Positions 59,866 through 64,000 of a DNA stretch of 64,000 nt are shown one piece after another (positions within the stretch are counted from its first letter, which is position 1; every line of letters begins with the position of its first letter). The DNA is from Vibrio penaeicida. GTDB lineage: Bacteria; Pseudomonadota; Gammaproteobacteria; Enterobacterales; Vibrionaceae. Below the pieces are notes generated by a model, which did no database searches, was not told the DNA's origin, and was given only the letters and a program-made list of their open reading frames with translations. The position numbers and the translations under genes were made by a program. The DNA lies in NCBI RefSeq assembly GCF_030689305.1, contig NZ_JAUYVM010000008.1, positions 1 to 64,000 of the forward strand, read 5' to 3'.

Positions 59866-62070
59866 CTACGAACTCAAATATTCGCTATACAGGTAGTCAA
59901 TTTGATTTCTATCACCATTTTTAGAGATTGTGATGACGCAACTGAATTCCGCACCGTTCATATCATCAAATCGAGGTTTTCTTGGATCTACCTCTAGCTC
60001 AGCAATGGTGTATGACGCTTGATCTGCATTAGGAATCAACTGACCATTCATTCGCCACTGATAAGATTCTACTTTTTCATCATCCTTCAATTCACTGTCA
60101 GCACTTACTGAGAGAGTATTACCCACAGCAGGTGTTCCAGAAATATGCAACAGAGGGCGAGCTTGGCGGAATGCTTTACTGCTGAGTTTAGGCGCATCAA
60201 TTGTTTGATGGTTAATAGCCGAAAGGGTTTCTTCAATAACAGGTTCATTATTACCATCCAAGATAATATCACCATTTCCGTCTCTGGCGTACCTGACATA
60301 GTCGCCTATTACATCCGAATTACCTCGTAGATCCACATCACTAATAGTATTTTCGAAAGACAGGTTGTTGACGATTTCACCAGTCCAAGGAACGCGAACA
60401 CCAACACACCATCGAACCGCAGAAACACGATTGTGATTAATTAACATATCGAAACGTCGCTGTTCATTTTCTCGGTCATTCGTATTTCCAAGATCAAACC
60501 CTGAGATGAGTATCCCTGAAGCCATACCTAGGTAACCTCCAACAGCGTTATCATAAATACTGATCGAATGGGATACATTTTCAGAAGCAGCACCAATACC
60601 AAAAGTATTTGCAGTAGCTGAATGACCAACTGGAATTCCACCCGAATAAATCAAGTTATTACGACAAGTACCGTTACGACCTGCCAAGCCTATACCAAAA
60701 AATTTCCCCCCTACTATACAATTCTCAACAAGATAATGATTCGCATCAATAGCCATTGAGCCTTTCAAACTCGTCGATTCGAGAGATTGCAAACAAACAC
60801 AATCGTGTACCCAGATATCGTAACACCGGTTACCCACAGAACCTTGCTCACTAAATTGAATGCAATCAGCACCTCCACCTAGAGGTGCATTAAAATAACT
60901 GAACGCGATTTCCATCGATCTGTGCCTGTACACCTCTTCCCCTGTATTCACTCCTCGACCATAAACACCATCGCCATAAATATTTTCTACTCGCAAAAAC
61001 TCGATTCTTGTTCCTTTGCACTCAACTAACCTAATTCCTGAAGAATTAGCATGTTCGTTATTTCCGGATAACGTTATTCTGAGTAAATTTAGATCAATTG
61101 TTCCATACACATATAAAGGTATAACCCCTGTCATTTCTGTTCCTGACAAATCTGAATTACTCGAATCTAAATCAATATCTTTGATTACTGTGTTGGCTCT
61201 GAGTGCAATAATTTTTCCTTTTGCGGTATCTGGCTGATACCTAATTCCTTCCACTAGATGTTCACGATAATTACCTGAATTTTGTACTAAAGCAGTATTA
61301 CCTGTCACTATCATTTTCGGTTTATCTAAAAGAGGATCACCAAATGCGCCATAGGTTTGATCCTGATTCATGATTATACCAAGCTCAAATGTGTCCCCCC
61401 TTCGGTAGTATATTTCATGAATTTGATAAGAAACTGGAACTGACAGTTCTGATTCCAAAACTGGCTTGTGAGGTTGTTTCCCATCGTTACCTGCATCCCC
61501 ATGTTGAACGACAAAACGAGCATTCATTGCATCATCATAGATGGACACTTCCAGTTTAGTGGTTTGAATAAGATCATTTCGCGTTCTGGATACTTCAATA
61601 ATGCGGGAAAATGTATTCACTATAAGAGAAGAATCCTGAACACTTAACACACCATCGATTAGCTGAAACCCCGCTGAATCTCCAGATAAATTCCATAGAT
61701 CTCCGAACTGGTTTTTGCCAATACGCCCTAGAACGTAACCGTTAGGTGCATCGATCCCGACTCGCAGACATTCAAAAAAAAGATATTCACGATCACGCCC
61801 TTCCAAGGTGTCAAAAGGAGGCGGTAACTTATCCATATCAAGCTCAGGTATTAAGCCTCGCTGACTACTAGCGCTAGTATCTCTTTTCACACTATATAAG
61901 TGTTCCCACAAAGGATTAGATATCGGCACCCCCGGAGAAATATCTGCCGTTGCTAAATAATGATGAATAAAGCCGTCCTCAATAATTCGAACTTCTGAGC
62001 CCTTGATATAATCTAAATCTATATCGTGAACCGTTATCGCGTAGTCCCTTTTCTTTAACTCTATGGTCAT
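59866..62070 (-). CDS. Large right-handed beta-helix protein without signal peptide
   Basis: A 734-residue protein, no named family recognised. An N-terminal region (about 1-240) contains ISPGVPISNPLWEHLY and FGDLWNLSGDSAGFQLIDG and looks beta-rich. Residues about 290-590 have the short-repeat rhythm of a pectate-lyase-like beta-helix (GIRLVECKGTRIEFLRVENI, NRCYDIWVHDCVCLQSLEST). DGNGDIILDGNNE (about 603) looks like a calcium loop. The C-terminus (about 640-734) has an Ig-like PAVGNTLSVSADSE and YQWRMNGQ. Beta-helix proteins of this kind act on or bind polysaccharides, including phage tailspikes. No signal peptide is visible, so export would need another route. Confidence 0.65.
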   Translation of the reverse strand: MTIELKKRDYAITVHDIDLDYIKGSEVRIIEDGFIHHYLATADISPGVPISNPLWEHLYSVKRDTSASSQRGLIPELDMDKLPPPFDTLEGRDREYLFFECLRVGIDAPNGYVLGRIGKNQFGDLWNLSGDSAGFQLIDGVLSVQDSSLIVNTFSRIIEVSRTRNDLIQTTKLEVSIYDDAMNARFVVQHGDAGNDGKQPHKPVLESELSVPVSYQIHEIYYRRGDTFELGIIMNQDQTYGAFGDPLLDKPKMIVTGNTALVQNSGNYREHLVEGIRYQPDTAKGKIIALRANTVIKDIDLDSSNSDLSGTEMTGVIPLYVYGTIDLNLLRITLSGNNEHANSSGIRLVECKGTRIEFLRVENIYGDGVYGRGVNTGEEVYRHRSMEIAFSYFNAPLGGGADCIQFSEQGSVGNRCYDIWVHDCVCLQSLESTSLKGSMAIDANHYLVENCIVGGKFFGIGLAGRNGTCRNNLIYSGGIPVGHSATANTFGIGAASENVSHSISIYDNAVGGYLGMASGILISGFDLGNTNDRENEQRRFDMLINHNRVSAVRWCVGVRVPWTGEIVNNLSFENTISDVDLRGNSDVIGDYVRYARDGNGDIILDGNNEPVIEETLSAINHQTIDAPKLSSKAFRQARPLLHISGTPAVGNTLSVSADSELKDDEKVESYQWRMNGQLIPNADQASYTIAELEVDPRKPRFDDMNGAEFSCVITISKNGDRNQIDYLYSEYLSS

Positions 62071-62576
62071 ATTATTTCTTCCCTAACTTTTTGTGACGTT
62101 GATATAATTAACTATTGACGCTTTTATAAATTATCACCACAATATCAGTCACTCAATATTAGAAAAGAGTTATATCGAATTTAAACAATCCATCGTAATA
62201 TTTATCTCTCTAAAGGTAAGTTATATTTTTAAAAATTTAATATTTAAAATAATAAAGCATTAGTAAATAATGATTAACGTATAGAGATATTAAATTGAAA
62301 GCTAATTAAATACTAAGTAATCACTCATTCTGAGAATTCGAAAACTTGCTTGATCATCAGCCCTCAATATTTTCCCTCACTAAATGCATGCCAATCGTCT
62401 CACTCTCTCTTGATACCACTCTTGGTTTCCATGTGGCTTAACCTTAAAAATTCCCCCACTTCAACAGCAATCTAAGGTGACTTGGTAAGGGTAAATCACA
62501 GCAAACCATGCTAGAATCTGCGCCACTATTTGCACCGTGTTGTAGGTGCACGCTTAAATATCAATTGGATTTCTTC
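62071..62576. other. AT-rich intergenic region
   Basis: About 500 bases with low GC and no credible gene between divergent genes. It must hold the promoter and a fairly long leader of the DEAD-box gene, as is common for cold-regulated helicase genes, but no defined element is clear. Confidence 0.5.
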
Positions 62577-63776
62577 ATGCCATTTTCCAAATTAGGACTC
62601 AGCCGTCCGATCACTACCGCTATTGCCGAGCAAGGTTACGACTCCCCGACGCCGATTCAGGAACAAGCCATTCCGGTTGCTCTGCAAGGGAAAAACATCA
62701 TTGCCGCAGCGCAAACGGGAAGCGGTAAAACCGCCAGCTTCGTGCTGCCTATTTTGGAACAACTGAGCCAATCAGAAACTCAGCGTAAAAAGCGTTTCAG
62801 AGCATTAATCTTAACCCCGACTCGTGAACTCGCTGTTCAGGTTAATAAAAGCATTAAAGTGTACGCCAAGCATCTAAACCTAAAATCGCTTGTGGTTTAT
62901 GGAGGTGTAGATGATAAGCCTCAAAAGCAAAAGCTGATTGAAGGCATTGATATTCTAGTAGCGACACCAGGGCGTTTGCTGGATCTGTACACGCAACGTG
63001 CCGTGCATTTTGATGAAGCGGAAATATTGGTTCTCGACGAAGCCGATAAAATGCTCGACATGGGCTTTATCGACGACATCAACAAAATCATCGAGCGCTT
63101 GCCTGTTGATGTGCAAAACCTGCTGTTCTCTGCCACGCTTTCTCGTAAAGTTCGAGACTTGGCAAAAACCGCTGTGCCAAACCCTGTCGAGATTTCTTTG
63201 CACCTGCAAAACGCTGAAAAGCCAAAGATCGACCAGTGGCTAGTGACGGTAGATAAAGACAAGAAATCAGCATTGTTGAGCCATTTGATTCAAGAGAATG
63301 ACTGGGACCAAGCACTTATCTTTATAGAAACCAAACATGGTGCGGCTAAATTAGTCTCTCAGCTCGAGAAACGTGGCATTCAAGCGGAAGCGTTCCACAG
63401 TGGTCGCAGCCAAGCTATTCGCGGGCAAGTCTTAGCGGACTTTAAATCTGGTAAAGTGAAATACTTAGTGGCGACAGGCGTTGCTGCCCGCGGGATAGAC
63501 ATTACCGAACTAAGCCGAGTGGTGAACTACGATTTACCCTTCCCGCCAGACGAATACGTGCACCGCATTGGCCGTACGGGTCGTGCAGGTAAATCAGGTG
63601 AAGCGATCTCTTTTGTATCCAAAGACAACTTCAAAAATCTTTGCATGATTGAGAGCCTAATGGGTGAATTGATTGTGCGTAAAGAAGTGGAAGGATTCGC
63701 GCCAAGAAAAGAAGTGCCCATTTCTATTCTAAATTATGTGCCTAAGAACAAACGTAAGCCTAAAGATAAAAACTAA
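62577..63776 (+). CDS. rhlE: DEAD-box RNA helicase, RhlE type
   Basis: About 399 residues, starting MPFSKLGLSRPITTAIAEQG. The upstream in-frame ATG at 62508 would add a cysteine-rich segment foreign to the family. All helicase motifs are present: Q motif (YDSPTPIQEQAIP), AAQTGSGKT, PTRELAVQ, TPGRLLDL, DEAD in VLDEADKMLDMGF, SAT, and HRIGRTGRAG. The C-terminal tail is short and basic (KNKRKPKDKN), shorter than in E. coli RhlE. Unwinds RNA in ribosome assembly or decay. Stands alone. Confidence 0.9.
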   Translation: MPFSKLGLSRPITTAIAEQGYDSPTPIQEQAIPVALQGKNIIAAAQTGSGKTASFVLPILEQLSQSETQRKKRFRALILTPTRELAVQVNKSIKVYAKHLNLKSLVVYGGVDDKPQKQKLIEGIDILVATPGRLLDLYTQRAVHFDEAEILVLDEADKMLDMGFIDDINKIIERLPVDVQNLLFSATLSRKVRDLAKTAVPNPVEISLHLQNAEKPKIDQWLVTVDKDKKSALLSHLIQENDWDQALIFIETKHGAAKLVSQLEKRGIQAEAFHSGRSQAIRGQVLADFKSGKVKYLVATGVAARGIDITELSRVVNYDLPFPPDEYVHRIGRTGRAGKSGEAISFVSKDNFKNLCMIESLMGELIVRKEVEGFAPRKEVPISILNYVPKNKRKPKDKN

Positions 63777-64000
63777 AGGCGCTCACAACCTATTGTGAGA
63801 AGTCTGGTCAATACCCTTCGTTATTCCTCATAACAAAACCTCATCGACTGAGCCCTCATCAACCGAGGGCTTCATCACGAAAAGTACTCCACGTGTGAAG
63901 CAAGCCATCTCTAGCTACTCACTCCGCTTGGCATTCAGGTAACAAATCCGTCTAAGTGCATTTTATGTTCAATGAATGCAAAAACTATGACAGGTTGAAC
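63777..64000. other. Downstream region of helicase gene
   Basis: No gene seen. AGCCCTC/GAGGGCT at 63851-63871 forms a 7-bp hairpin without a proper T run and is at best a weak terminator. Confidence 0.4.

Overview
The window looks like a chromosome segment of a marine gammaproteobacterium, most likely a Vibrio or close relative. The reasons are the long (about 128 bp) VCR-like integron attC repeats at 1701-1829 and 2232-2361, a VF530-type DNA-binding protein at 39236-39649, the palindromic ATACYCAA intergenic repeats of a kind I associate with vibrios, and moderate GC content. The species cannot be named from the sequence alone.

Layout. 1-3374: the C-terminal part of an IS110-family transposase abuts three integron gene cassettes, all read on the minus strand (membrane protein, NUDIX hydrolase, HEPN-like protein). 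No integrase gene is visible. 3733-17113: a large minus-strand aromatic catabolic cluster in two transcription units. Unit 1 is a cyclase-family hydrolase of isatin-hydrolase type plus an FAD oxidoreductase. Unit 2 is IorA, IorB, thioesterase, salicylyl/2-aminobenzoyl-CoA monooxygenase fused to an Old Yellow Enzyme domain, gentisate-type cupin dioxygenase, fumarylacetoacetate hydrolase family protein, nitrilase and maleate isomerase. Read in order they suggest: isatin-like compound, then aroylformate, aroyl-CoA, 5-hydroxyaroyl-CoA, free 5-hydroxy acid, ring cleavage, maleate plus pyruvate, and fumarate. 17554-19756: exported catalase and ankyrin protein. 19884-20990: diguanylate cyclase.

21178-28396: a divergent locus with a DppABCDF-type importer and FCD/GntR regulator on one side, and DUF1028 plus an M20 amidohydrolase on the other. 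The importer carries an in-frame dppC-dppD deletion fusion. 28397-36426: a cargo region between the M20 gene and an SDR-photolyase pair. It holds a secreted transglutaminase-like protein and a DUF1800/DUF1501 pair, separated by short copies of the M20 and SDR gene ends. 36639-45845: periplasmic protein, cytochrome c', cytochrome b561 with MarR, VF530 protein, thioesterase, RidA, SGNH acyltransferase, CDGSH-glutamate synthase-like protein and LysR. 45909-46174: a MITE-like element. 46194-49008: two secreted zincin-type proteases, one with a separately encoded propeptide-like partner.

49091-49564: peroxiredoxin. 49617-59754: a sugar operon (divergent ROK regulator and GNAT; SBP, Gfo/Idh/MocA dehydrogenase, TIM-barrel isomerase, ROK kinase, MalK/F/G-type importer, AgaI-like isomerase) with no glycoside hydrolase. 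59866-62070: a large beta-helix protein without a visible signal peptide. 62577-63776: a RhlE-type DEAD-box helicase. No tRNA, rRNA or CRISPR array was seen.
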